DNA of 22,215 bases from an uncultured Macromonas sp. (GCA_946481585.1 CAMLOF010000016.1:1-22215); one strand, 5' to 3'. Shown: positions 1 to 6,796, counted from the stretch's first letter. Numbers and translations are program-made. The notes: a model not told the origin generated them from the letters alone.

Positions 1-281
1 TGGCCAGGGTTCGCTGCCGTCACGCGCTCAATGGCCGTGGGGTCGACGGGAACGCTCAGGCTAGCGGTCTGGCGCTCCATGAGCCAGCCAAAGAGCTGGC
101 GCTCGGCTTCGTCGCGCAAGTCTGGGCGGGTCACAAAGAAGGTGATAACCACAGCCAGAATGAGCCCAAGCAGGGCCATGCTGTTGTGTGTGGTGGCAAC
201 GAAGCCGCGCAGCACATCGTCCAAGAAAGTCAGGACGGTGCGGGCGATGCTGGGTTGCCTGGAAACTGTCGGCGCTGTCAT
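1..281 (-). CDS. Membrane-anchored lytic transglycosylase-like protein, N-terminal part
   Basis: Partial gene: only the first 93 codons are inside the window and the reading frame stays open to the left edge. The ATG at 281-279 is preceded by a strong ribosome binding site (AAAGGAG, six bases upstream). The protein begins with a short cytoplasmic-looking segment, then a hydrophobic stretch at about residues 37-52 (SMALLGLILAVVVITFF region), followed by a charged segment (RPDLRDEAERQLFGWL). This resembles the N-terminus of comamonad lytic transglycosylases that carry an N-terminal membrane anchor before a C-terminal SLT domain. That domain lies outside the window, so the function is inferred from recollection of the family, not from visible catalytic residues. 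Its promoter is probably at 436-464 with a leader of about 150 bases. Confidence 0.55.
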   Translation of the reverse strand, partial: MTAPTVSRQPSIARTVLTFLDDVLRGFVATTHNSMALLGLILAVVITFFVTRPDLRDEAERQLFGWLMERQTASLSVPVDPTAIERVTAANPG

Positions 282-401
282 AGCACGCTCCTTTCTGTGC
301 ACACACGAATGCCCGCGTCTGAGGCGGGCCGTGGGTGCCTGGATTGGGGGTCGCCATTGAAAACCTAGGCAGGTCATCAACTTAGCCGGGTTCGGCAGCG
401 T

Positions 402-419
402 CCTAGGGCTAACCCTAGG
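402..419. repeat. CCTAGGG-N4-CCCTAGG inverted repeat, putative operator
   Basis: CCTAGGG (402-408) and CCCTAGG (413-419) are exact inverted repeats separated by CTAA. A further CCTAGG lies at 364-369. The dyad falls just downstream of the start site predicted for the minus-strand promoter at 436-464. It could therefore be a repressor operator or a hairpin at the 5' end of the transcript. The binding protein is unknown. Confidence 0.5.
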
Positions 420-435
420 GTTCGAATTGGCGCGA

Positions 436-464
436 ATGGTAGGGGCATCTACATTCGCAGTCAA
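436..464 (-). promoter_or_regulatory. Sigma70-type promoter with AT-rich upstream element
   Basis: Read on the minus strand, a -35 TTGACT (464-459, five of six consensus bases) is followed by exactly 17 bases and a -10 TACCAT (441-436, four of six). Immediately upstream (465-505) is a run of A/T tracts that could act as an UP element. Transcription would start near 429 and read leftward into the transglycosylase-like gene starting at 281. Confidence 0.5.
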
Positions 465-623
465 TACTTTATAAACTACTTTTTATTCAAAAATAGTTAT
501 ATAGAGGGCTGGCGCAGAGCGCAATTGGCGGTGCCGGGAGCTCGCAAATTTTGCTCAATGGGGCGCTTCGGATCGATTGAAAATTTGAGCTTGCGCGGGT
601 ACGCGTCACGGGGTTAAAGTGAA

Positions 624-652
624 GGCGTTCGCGATGGACGCGAACAAACGCC
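624..652. repeat. Perfect 7-bp hairpin extended by a GGC/GCC outer stem
   Basis: GTTCGCG (627-633) pairs with CGCGAAC (639-645) around a five-base loop. GGC (624-626) and GCC (650-652) can extend it across an AAAC bulge. It lies in non-coding sequence and could belong to a structured RNA; the strand is undecided. Confidence 0.45.
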
Positions 653-689
653 CGCCACTCGGTTGCCCCTTGTGGCCCGGCGTCCAAAT

Positions 690-709
690 GGGAGCAATCT
701 CTTGCTCCC
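690..709. repeat. 8-bp hairpin with 4-base loop
   Basis: GGGAGCAA (690-697) and TTGCTCCC (702-709) are perfect inverted repeats around TCTC. No T-run follows on either strand, so it is not a terminator. It may be part of a structured RNA or a protein-binding dyad. Confidence 0.45.
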
Positions 710-768
710 AGGCTGGCGAGACATCGAACTCCGCCTGCCTGAGAACGGCTTGGGTTTTGGCCCGCCGT

Positions 769-801
769 AAAGCCCTGGCGGGTGTAGCCTGCCAGGGCTT
801 T
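769..801. terminator. Hairpin terminator downstream of the DUF1841 gene
   Basis: AAAGCCCTGGC (769-779) pairs with GCCAGGGCTTT (791-801) around an 11-base loop. The hairpin starts eight bases beyond the stop codon of the minus-strand DUF1841 gene. T-runs are short on both sides (four T on the plus strand, three on the minus), so it may act in both directions. The left arm can alternatively be taken up by a CCCGCC/GGCGGG pairing (761-766 with 777-782). Confidence 0.65.
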
Positions 802-808
802 TATCGTT

Positions 809-1243
809 TCAGTCCCTGGTTGCAGCGCGCCTGACTTGATCGATGTAAGCCTGACCGTCCGGCGGACGGCCGCTGCGCTGGCTTTCCCACAGCATGCGCC
901 CGAGGCACTCCATGACTTCATGGTGTGCGTCGTGAAGGGAGTCCCTGCGCGCAGCCAGCAACTCCACGGCCTGTCTGATCCCCGGAGGCTGGTCGATGGA
1001 GCACTGCTCACTGATGCTCAGGTGCATCGAGAGGTGCAGAAAGGGATTGTCACGAGCTTCGCCGGGCTCCTGCATGCGGCGCAGCGCTGCGTCAACATCC
1101 GACAGATCGGCGTGGTATTCGGGGTGGCGCTGTATCCACTCGCTGGCCAGTATCTCTATGGCCTCCATCGGCTGCTGGTTCAGCGTCTTGGTGTAAACCG
1201 AGCAGAAAAATCGCCGAACATCGGCTTGTGAGGGTGTGAACAT
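809..1243 (-). CDS. DUF1841 family protein
   Basis: Encodes 144 residues that match the DUF1841 family as I know it: an N-terminal FTPSQADVRRFFC segment, then ILASEWIQRHPEYHADL, an acidic linker, NPFLHLSMHLSISEQ and a C-terminal helical part containing HDAHHEVMECLGRMLWE. The family function is unknown. The protein looks soluble and helical with several conserved His residues. The ATG at 1243 is chosen because family similarity begins there, although the frame is open further upstream and the ribosome binding site is weak. It lies 26 bases after the TRIC-type gene on the same strand, so the two are probably co-transcribed. Confidence 0.8.
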   Translation of the reverse strand: MFTPSQADVRRFFCSVYTKTLNQQPMEAIEILASEWIQRHPEYHADLSDVDAALRRMQEPGEARDNPFLHLSMHLSISEQCSIDQPPGIRQAVELLAARRDSLHDAHHEVMECLGRMLWESQRSGRPPDGQAYIDQVRRAATRD

Positions 1244-1269
1244 GGTGTGTATTGTCTTCTGGTGGGGTG

Positions 1270-1908
1270 TCACACCCGCCAGGGCGGCAGTTCCCAGTTG
1301 CGCCAAACGGCGAGCGCACGCAGCCCTGCGGTGATCACGACGCATATCAGCAAGGCCTGACTGGCCGAGCCGCTCACGCTCCACCAACCGATATAGGCCC
1401 ATCCGCCCACGAAGGCACAAATGGCGTAGGGTTTGTGGTCATGGAAGGCGCGGGGAATCTCGTTGCAGACCATGTCACGCAGCACACCCCCGAATACGCC
1501 CGTTACCACGCCCATGAACACAGCCACCAGGGCAGGGCTGCCCGTGTGCAGCGCCTTGCTCACGCCTGTGGCTGCAAAAAGGCCCAGGCCCAGCGTGTCA
1601 GGCCAAAGCATGGCACGCTCTGTGGGCTCAAAGTGCCGGTTTCGCATGAACAGCATGGCCGCCAGACACAGCAGCATCAGCGTCCACAGCCAGTAAACCT
1701 GCTCTACCCAAAAGAAGGGGCGCAGGTCCAGCAGCAGGTCTCGCAGGGTGCCGCCACCAAATGCCGCAAGAAACGTGACGGTGAAAACGCCCACGGCATC
1801 CAGACGCTTGCGGGCCGCTGCCAGCAGTCCAGACAAGGCAAACGCCAGCGTTGCCGCCACCTCCACCGCCACGCGCAGTGACTCTGTCCATTGGCCAATC
1901 TGGTTCAT
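1270..1908 (-). CDS. Trimeric intracellular cation (TRIC) channel family protein
   Basis: A 212-residue inner-membrane protein of the former UPF0126/YadS-YicG group, now placed with bacterial TRIC channels. Homologues form trimeric monovalent-cation channels; the physiological role here is unknown. Two internally related halves are visible, each with a glycine-rich motif followed by LRD: GGGTLRD at residues 51-57 and GGVLRD at 140-145. Most of the chain is hydrophobic, consistent with seven membrane segments, and the length is typical of the family. It is divergent from the TSUP permease gene, with only 32 bases between the start codons, and is followed by the DUF1841 gene on the same strand. 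Confidence 0.88.
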   Translation of the reverse strand: MNQIGQWTESLRVAVEVAATLAFALSGLLAAARKRLDAVGVFTVTFLAAFGGGTLRDLLLDLRPFFWVEQVYWLWTLMLLCLAAMLFMRNRHFEPTERAMLWPDTLGLGLFAATGVSKALHTGSPALVAVFMGVVTGVFGGVLRDMVCNEIPRAFHDHKPYAICAFVGGWAYIGWWSVSGSASQALLICVVITAGLRALAVWRNWELPPWRV

Positions 1909-1940
1909 ATTTCTGGCATTGTCGTCCCAAGTCCGGGCTG

Positions 1941-2732
1941 ATGGCAGATGCTGCAGCGGTTACCATCGCGCCGGTGAACTTCGCTCCCATCACCGATCCC
2001 TGGTTTTATGTTGTTTCCGTGCCTGCCGTGCTGTTGCTGGGTATCAGCAAGAGCGGTTTCGGCGCGGGTTTTGGCTCTCTGGCTGTGCCCATGATGGCAA
2101 TGGCAGTTACCGTACCGCGTGCTGCAGCCATCCTCATGCCTTTGCTTCTGGTGATGGACTTGCTGGGTGTGGCCGCTTTCCGCAAGGAGTTCGACGCCCG
2201 CCTCCTGCGTTTCATGATCCCGTGCGCGCTGGTGGGCACGCTGATCGGTACGCTGCTCTTCAAGTGGGTAGACGCCAAAGTGGTGGCCGGGGTAGTGGGT
2301 GGGTTGACCTTGCTGTTCCTGGCGCAGCGTCTTCTCTTTCCACCGCGTCCAGATGCGCCGCCACCGCCGCGCTGGCTGGGGGCCGTGCTGGTCGCTACGT
2401 CCGGTTTCACCAGTTTTGTGGCCCATGCCGGTGGCCCGCCGGTCAACGCCTACGTCATTCCGCTGCGGCTCAAGCCGGTGGTGTTCACCGCCACCATGGC
2501 GGTCCTCTTCTTCGTGGTCAACCTGAGCAAGTGGATTCCGTATGCCTGGCTAGGTTTGCTGGATTGGCGCAACTTCGCCACGTCCCTGGTGCTGCTGCCT
2601 CTCGCTCCATTGGGGGTTTGGGTGGGTGTCAGCCTGGCGCGGCGCATCCAGCCGCAGCTGTTCTACCGCATGGTCTATCTGGGCATGTTCCTCACCGGGG
2701 TCAAGCTCGTCTGGGACGCCTTGATCGGCTGA
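1941..2732 (+). CDS. TSUP family membrane permease (sulfite exporter TauE/SafE type)
   Basis: Encodes 263 residues with many hydrophobic segments and the two glycine-rich repeats of the TauE/SafE/TSUP family: GISKSGFGAGFG at residues 34-45 and GFTSFVAHAGGPP at 155-167. Family members move sulfite, sulfonates or other organic anions across the inner membrane; the substrate cannot be read from sequence. The ATG at 1941 is chosen because the open frame upstream overlaps the divergent TRIC gene and gives a proline-rich leader unlike the family. No strong ribosome binding site is visible, so a slightly later start is possible. Confidence 0.85.
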   Translation: MADAAAVTIAPVNFAPITDPWFYVVSVPAVLLLGISKSGFGAGFGSLAVPMMAMAVTVPRAAAILMPLLLVMDLLGVAAFRKEFDARLLRFMIPCALVGTLIGTLLFKWVDAKVVAGVVGGLTLLFLAQRLLFPPRPDAPPPPRWLGAVLVATSGFTSFVAHAGGPPVNAYVIPLRLKPVVFTATMAVLFFVVNLSKWIPYAWLGLLDWRNFATSLVLLPLAPLGVWVGVSLARRIQPQLFYRMVYLGMFLTGVKLVWDALIG

Positions 2733-2787
2733 ACAGCGCTCGCAACACTGCCTTGCTACCATACGTACAGGCAAGGAGGGTACACAG

Positions 2788-3405
2788 ATGAGCATCATCG
2801 TTGTCGCCAATCCCAAGGGCGGGGTGGGCAAGTCCACGCTGGCAACCAACGTGGCGGGCTATCTGGCCCGGCGGGGTCACGCCGTCATGCTGGGCGATGC
2901 CGATCGGCAGCAGTCGTCCGGCACGTGGCTCTCGCTTCGCCCGGCCCAGGCAAGGCCAATTGCTGGCTGGGACGCCTCTGAAGACGAAGTGCTGAAGCCG
3001 CCGCGCGGCACCACGCATGTGGTGCTGGACACGCCCGCCGGGTTGCACGGTCGGCATTTGAAAGAGGTTCTGCGCCGCGCTGACAAATTGTTGATCCCGC
3101 TTCAGCCCAGCATATTTGATATTTATGCCACTCGCGCCTTTCTGGATGAATTGCAGGAGCGGCGCAAGACAGCAGCACTGGACATAGGCGTCGTGGGTAT
3201 GCGGGTGGACGAGCGCACCATTGCCGCCGACAAGCTGCAAGAGTTCGTTGCGAGCCTGGGGCTGCCCGTGCTCGGTCACTTGCGTGACACCCAGAACTAC
3301 ATCCACTTGGCGGCGCGTGGCTTGTCTCTGTTTGACGTGCAGCCGACCCGCGTGGCGCGGGATCTGGAGCAGTGGCAGCCAATTTGCGACTGGCTGGGGC
3401 GCTGA
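2788..3405 (+). CDS. ParA/MinD-type ATPase, orphan
   Basis: A 205-residue deviant-Walker ATPase. The Walker A motif KGGVGKST (residues 10-17) has the signature lysine of the ParA/MinD group, GDADRQQSS (36-44) forms the A' motif, and VVLDTPAG (78-85) the Walker B region. An AAGGAGG ribosome binding site sits nine bases before the ATG. ParA-type proteins dimerise on ATP, bind DNA or membrane non-specifically and position cargo. There is no parB or centromere-like repeat nearby, and the chromosome's own parAB would be expected elsewhere, so the cargo is unknown. The next gene is a MaoC-type hydratase, 71 bases downstream. Confidence 0.88.
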   Translation: MSIIVVANPKGGVGKSTLATNVAGYLARRGHAVMLGDADRQQSSGTWLSLRPAQARPIAGWDASEDEVLKPPRGTTHVVLDTPAGLHGRHLKEVLRRADKLLIPLQPSIFDIYATRAFLDELQERRKTAALDIGVVGMRVDERTIAADKLQEFVASLGLPVLGHLRDTQNYIHLAARGLSLFDVQPTRVARDLEQWQPICDWLGR

Positions 3406-3476
3406 ACAAGGTCAACTTTCAAACCCAGTCGCGTGCCGGACAGCTCCTGCTCGCCAGCAGTCCCTAAAGTCGGGGC

Positions 3477-3932
3477 ATGAAGACTTTCAATACCCTGCAA
3501 GACTTGGCTGCCTGCGTGGGGCAGGCTGTGGCCGTCAGCGACTGGCATGTGCTCACGCAGGAGCAGATCAATCTGTTTGCCCAGGCCACCGGCGACTATC
3601 AATGGATACATGTGGACGCTGAACGAGCAAGGTCGGGGCCCTTTGGCACGACCATCGCGCACGGTTTTCTGACGCTTTCACTCGTACCCAGCTTGCTGGA
3701 GTCTTCGCTCGAGGTGATCGAAGCGCGCATGGGCGTCAATTACGGCTTGAACCGCGTCCGGTTCACTGCGCCGGTTCCGGTTGGCAGCCGTCTCAGAGGT
3801 CAATTCAACCTGCAGGCGGCCGAACCACTGGCCAACAATGGCTGGCAGTTCACATGGGCCGTTACCTTGGAATGTGAGGGCTCGGGCAAGCCAGCGTGCG
3901 TGGCAGAGTTTCTTGCCTGCCTGTACGCCTGA
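3477..3932 (+). CDS. MaoC-like dehydratase/(R)-specific enoyl-CoA hydratase
   Basis: Encodes a single hot-dog domain of 151 residues. The hydratase-2 active-site signature is present: ATGDYQWIH (residues 37-45) with catalytic Asp40 and His45, followed by GPFGTTIAHGFLTLSL (54-69). Members hydrate trans-2-enoyl-CoA to (R)-3-hydroxyacyl-CoA, linking beta-oxidation to polyhydroxyalkanoate supply or acting on other enoyl-CoAs; the substrate here is not known. It converges on trmL with only 12 bases between stop codons and no clear terminator between them. The ATG at 3477 gives the normal family length. Confidence 0.87.
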   Translation: MKTFNTLQDLAACVGQAVAVSDWHVLTQEQINLFAQATGDYQWIHVDAERARSGPFGTTIAHGFLTLSLVPSLLESSLEVIEARMGVNYGLNRVRFTAPVPVGSRLRGQFNLQAAEPLANNGWQFTWAVTLECEGSGKPACVAEFLACLYA

Positions 3933-3944
3933 GGTGGGCGTGGA

Positions 3945-4406
3945 TCAGGCAAAACCCTGCTGGCGCCACGCCTCGTAGGCCACAACTGCCACTGCGTTCG
4001 AGAGGTTGAGACTGCGCTGCCCCGCGCGCATGGGCAGGCGCAACTGTTGCTCAGGTGCAAAGGTTTCACGCAAAGCCTTTGGCAAGCCGCTTGTCTCGGA
4101 GCCAAACACCAGCCAGTCCCCGGGCTGGAAGGCCACCTCGTGTACGACCCGCTGGCCCCGGGTCGTCATGGCGAAGCAGCGCTTCGGATCGGGTTTTTCC
4201 TGTGCCAGAAAGCTGGCCCAATCGGCGTGGCGGCGAACTTCGGCGTACTCGTGGTAGTCCAGGCCGGCGCGGCGCATTTGCTTGTCTTCCATGGAAAAAC
4301 CCAGCGGTTCTACCAAGTGCAGTGTGCAGCCGGTGTTGGCGCACAGCCGGATCACATTACCGGTGTTCGGCGGAATTTCGGGGTGGACAAGAACGATGTG
4401 GAACAT
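3945..4406 (-). CDS. trmL: tRNA (cytidine(34)-2'-O)-methyltransferase
   Basis: A 153-residue SPOUT-class methyltransferase, close to the size of E. coli TrmL. It would methylate the wobble ribose of tRNA-Leu(CAA/UAA) isoacceptors. The three family motifs are visible: NTGNVIR (14-20), FGSETSGLP (101-109) and RSLNLSNAVAVVAYEAWRQ (131-149), which build the trefoil knot and S-adenosylmethionine site. The start at 4406 (MFHIVLVHPEIPPNTGN) matches the family; the frame continues upstream to overlap comF, but that extension is not family-like. It follows comF by ten bases and is surely co-transcribed. A tRNA-Leu(CAA) gene, a plausible substrate, lies in this same window at 19232-19319. Confidence 0.92.
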   Translation of the reverse strand: MFHIVLVHPEIPPNTGNVIRLCANTGCTLHLVEPLGFSMEDKQMRRAGLDYHEYAEVRRHADWASFLAQEKPDPKRCFAMTTRGQRVVHEVAFQPGDWLVFGSETSGLPKALRETFAPEQQLRLPMRAGQRSLNLSNAVAVVAYEAWRQQGFA

Positions 4407-4416
4407 GGGGCGGCGA

Positions 4417-5139
4417 TTATTCCACGCTGCCCGGCGCAGGGGTGCGCGCAAACACGATGCCGCTGACCGAGGCTGCCCCGGCTTGGCGCAATACCTGTGC
4501 GGCAGCTTGCAGGGTGGCGCCAGTGGTCATCACGTCGTCCACCAGCAACACGCGCTTGCCCGCAAGGGCGTGGCGGCGTTCCGTGGTGCATTTCAATGAC
4601 TGCCGTGCGTTGTCCAGCCGCTGGTCGCGCGGCAGTGTGTGCTGCAGTTGCGCTTCGTCAGAGCGCTCCAGCAAGTCAGGCCAGGCTTGCGCTTGTGTGC
4701 GTGACTCCTTGCACAGTTGTTTGGTCAGTTCCCACGCCTGGTTGTAGCCGCGTTCACGCAGCCGCGCGGGTGTGAGCGGCACGGGAGCGAGTACGTCGGC
4801 TTCGTCAAGCAATGCTTGCGCCTCGGGGGCATCCAGCATCCACCTTGCGAGCTCCCGGGCCCAGGCAGGCTGACCTTGAAACTTGAACTGCGCAACAAGG
4901 TCCATCCATGGGTAGGCGTAGGTCACCCGGGCAAAACATTGTTTCAAGGGCGTCAGCGGTGCTTCGTGGCAGCGCACGCATTGCTGCAAGCCAGGCGCCA
5001 GGGGCAGCGCGCATCCAGGGCAGCGCGGTTGGGCGCGGCCCAGCCTTTCCATGCACGGTGCGCACACACGCCTGGACGGCCAGCGGTTGCACACCGCACA
5101 CACAGAGGGCCAATGCAGGCGGCTGGGCAGGAGTCGCAT
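4417..5139 (-). CDS. comF: ComF family phosphoribosyltransferase-like protein
   Basis: Encodes 240 residues of the ComF/GntX family. The N-terminus has two pairs of zinc-binding CxxC motifs (C14/C17, C26/C29, then C40/C43, C54/C57). The middle has PVPLTPARLRERGYNQAWEL (120-139), and the C-terminal part carries the phosphoribosyltransferase PRPP loop VLLVDDVMTTGAT (197-209). In competent bacteria ComF takes part in DNA uptake. In others (GntX) the role is less clear, so function beyond the family is inferred. It is first in a comF-trmL pair and divergent from the methyltransferase gene, with 47 bases between starts. Confidence 0.88.
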   Translation of the reverse strand: MRLLPSRLHWPSVCAVCNRWPSRRVCAPCMERLGRAQPRCPGCALPLAPGLQQCVRCHEAPLTPLKQCFARVTYAYPWMDLVAQFKFQGQPAWARELARWMLDAPEAQALLDEADVLAPVPLTPARLRERGYNQAWELTKQLCKESRTQAQAWPDLLERSDEAQLQHTLPRDQRLDNARQSLKCTTERRHALAGKRVLLVDDVMTTGATLQAAAQVLRQAGAASVSGIVFARTPAPGSVE

Positions 5140-5186
5140 GGGATGAATATACTGCCCGGCTGTTCTCTTTCCCTGCCATCAAGCCC

Positions 5187-6116
5187 ATGGATCACCCCGC
5201 CGCCCAAAACACCGCCATCGTGCCTGGCATGGACCCGGTGGCGGCCGGGCGCTGGCGCAGCCTGCCCAGGCAGAACAGTCCTTGGCTGCACGAGGAAATA
5301 GGCGGTCGGATGGTCGAGCGCCTCGGATGGTTCAAGCAAACCCCTCAGGATTGGCTGGACTGGTCGCCCGTCTTGGGCGGCTTGAGCACCCACAGGCGCC
5401 TGCGGGATGTTTACCCTGATGCGGGTGTCTGGATAGGCGGGGACCAGGCCGAGCATGCGTCAAACCTGCTTGGGCGAAGTGGCGGGGCGCGCGCTGCCCT
5501 GCGCAACCCGCTCAAATGGTGGGCGTCTGCTCCCAGGGTGGTGGCTGACGCGCAGGCTGCTGAACTGGCGGAGATGGTCTGGGCCAACATGGCGCTTCAC
5601 CTCACCCACGATCCGCGGGCCTTGCTCCAGCGTTGGCGCCAACTGTTGCGTGTTGGCGGCTTTCTGATGTTCTCCAGCCTGGGGCCCGATACGCTGCGCG
5701 AGGTGCGGGCGGTGTATGCAAATCAAGGTTGGCATTCGCCAGCCCATGCGCTGACCGACATGCACGACTGGGGCGACATGCTGGTGGAAACCGGGTTTGC
5801 CGAACCCGTGATGGACATGGAGCGCCTGACCCTGACCTACCCAAGCGCCGAGCGCCTGCTGCAGGACCTGCGTGACTGGGGACGCAACCTTCATGCGGAA
5901 AGACCCGGCGGACTGCGTGGTCGTGGCCATCGCCAAGCCCTGGTGGATGCCTTGGAAAGCGGGTTGCCTCGTACCCAGGACGGGCTCTTGGCCATCACTG
6001 TGGAGGTCGTGTACGGACACGCCTTCAAGGCGGCGCCCAAGATCAAGGTCTCCCAATCAAGCGCAGTCTCGGTGGACGACATGCGTGCCATGCTGCGTGA
6101 GGGCGGCAAGCGGTAA
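5187..6116 (+). CDS. BioC-like methyltransferase-domain protein with degenerate motif I
   Basis: A 309-residue protein whose second half matches BioC-type methyltransferases: an ANMALHLTHDPRALLQRW segment (133-150), then LRVGGFLMFSSLGPDTLREV (154-173), which in BioC follows the pattern 'GG-x-L-x-FST-x-GPDTLxELR'. In BioC this fold methylates malonyl-ACP to start biotin synthesis. The expected glycine-rich SAM-binding motif (DxGxGxG) is replaced here by WSPVLGGLSTHRRL (59-72), and only an acidic residue at the end of the second strand (D86) is kept. Activity is therefore doubtful. Start candidates are ATG 5187 and ATG 5229, neither with a good ribosome binding site. No other biotin genes are nearby. 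Confidence 0.72.
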   Translation: MDHPAAQNTAIVPGMDPVAAGRWRSLPRQNSPWLHEEIGGRMVERLGWFKQTPQDWLDWSPVLGGLSTHRRLRDVYPDAGVWIGGDQAEHASNLLGRSGGARAALRNPLKWWASAPRVVADAQAAELAEMVWANMALHLTHDPRALLQRWRQLLRVGGFLMFSSLGPDTLREVRAVYANQGWHSPAHALTDMHDWGDMLVETGFAEPVMDMERLTLTYPSAERLLQDLRDWGRNLHAERPGGLRGRGHRQALVDALESGLPRTQDGLLAITVEVVYGHAFKAAPKIKVSQSSAVSVDDMRAMLREGGKR

Positions 6117-6165
6117 GCCCCTGGAGTCCGGAGCAGTCCGGATTCCCCTGAAAGCGCGGCTACAA

Positions 6166-6179
6166 TTGACATAGATCAA
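6166..6179. promoter_or_regulatory. FNR/ANR-type box (one mismatch) upstream of DUF2244 gene
   Basis: TTGAC-ATAG-ATCAA matches the FNR/ANR consensus TTGAT-N4-ATCAA at nine of ten positions. A -10-like TACAAT (five of six) sits at 6161-6166 directly against it, so the box would cover the predicted start of transcription. By analogy with FNR-family sites such a location favours repression. No good -35 is visible. Confidence 0.55.
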
Positions 6180-6250
6180 GGTTTTTGGGGTCTGGTCCCT
6201 CCCTGTCCGGTCGTGCCGAAGGCGACCGGCTCCCTGATGGTGCGTTTTCC

Positions 6251-6733
6251 GTGACGTCCTGCCACACGACTTACCGGTTCGCAACAGTGTCTCCCGCAGG
6301 GGTGGAATGGTTGTTCAAACGCAACTGTTCGCTCACACCTATTCAAGTGGGGTTCACTTACGCGTGCCTTTGTGGCGTGTCACTGTCTGTTGCCGGTTTT
6401 TTCTGGTGGAGCGGTGCGCCGTTGGTGCTGCCCTTCGCTGCGGTGGAACTGCTGGCGGTGGGGTTCGCGTTCTTGCTGTATGCCAGGCATGCGGCAGATT
6501 GCGAGCGCATCTTCCTGGGGGCTGGCCGTCTGGTCGTGGAATGGGAGTGTGCCGGCAAGGTTGAGCGCGAGGAGTTCGCGAGCGATTTTGTGCAGATCGT
6601 GCCCGCTGCGTTGACTGGGGCACTGATCGAAGTGCGAGGGGGTGGGCGGCAGGCCAGCGTAGGGCGCTACACACGCGCCGAATGGCGGTCTGCCGTGGCG
6701 CAGGAAATGCGTCTCGCCTTGCGGAGGACTTGA
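6251..6733 (+). CDS. DUF2244 domain protein at the head of the cox locus
   Basis: Encodes 160 residues from a GTG at 6251. The DUF2244 family is an integral membrane family often found before cytochrome oxidase genes in alpha- and betaproteobacteria; its molecular role is not established. Visible features are WLFKRNCSLTP (20-30), two membrane segments around residues 33-52 and 57-77, then LYARHAADCERI (76-87) and a soluble C-terminal domain. The start is uncertain: GTG 6251 gives the usual N-terminus but lacks a clear ribosome binding site, and the frame is open up to a TTG at 6185. It is 104 bases upstream of coxB. Confidence 0.8.
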   Translation: MTSCHTTYRFATVSPAGVEWLFKRNCSLTPIQVGFTYACLCGVSLSVAGFFWWSGAPLVLPFAAVELLAVGFAFLLYARHAADCERIFLGAGRLVVEWECAGKVEREEFASDFVQIVPAALTGALIEVRGGGRQASVGRYTRAEWRSAVAQEMRLALRRT

Positions 6734-6787
6734 GCTGGCTCGGAGTATCTCTAGGGATAGTCCGGGTTACTGAATGGTTTGAAAGTT

Positions 6788-6796
6788 TGGTGTAAT
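6788..6796 (+). promoter_or_regulatory. Extended -10 element upstream of coxB
   Basis: TGG followed by TGTAAT (6791-6796, five of six consensus bases) makes an extended -10 motif. No convincing -35 is visible, which is tolerable for an extended -10. The start site would be near 6803, inside the FNR-like box. An alternative -10, TATATT (6820-6825), would put the start implausibly close to the coxB start codon. Confidence 0.35.

Larger units (their letters stand above)
282..808. other. 527-base non-coding region with promoter, dyad and hairpins
   Basis: No convincing protein gene is present. Small open frames here lack ribosome binding sites and family resemblance. From left to right it holds a GCCCGC/GCGGGC hairpin (311-316 with 324-329) in the leader of the minus-strand gene, three CCTAGG sites (364, 402, 414), a minus-strand promoter (436-464), an AT-rich block (about 464-505) that stands out in this GC-rich DNA, two strong hairpins (624-652 and 690-709), and the terminator of the DUF1841 gene (769-801). 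A small RNA may be hidden in 620-800, but I recognise no RNA family. Confidence 0.7.

Noticed and set aside
31..360. Plus-strand and minus-strand open frames at the left edge
   Set aside because: They are in other frames than the minus-strand gene starting at 281, which has a strong ribosome binding site and a membrane-anchor N-terminus.
620..800. 6S RNA in the non-coding gap
   Set aside because: The size would fit, but the two ends do not pair to form the closing stem and no 6S central-bubble pattern is seen.
619..834. 71-codon plus-strand open frame in the non-coding gap
   Set aside because: No ribosome binding site; it runs through the hairpins and the terminator and resembles no protein.
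487..1011. Minus-strand open frame overlapping the DUF1841 gene and the non-coding gap
   Set aside because: Out of frame with the DUF1841 gene, crosses its terminator, and shows no recognisable sequence.
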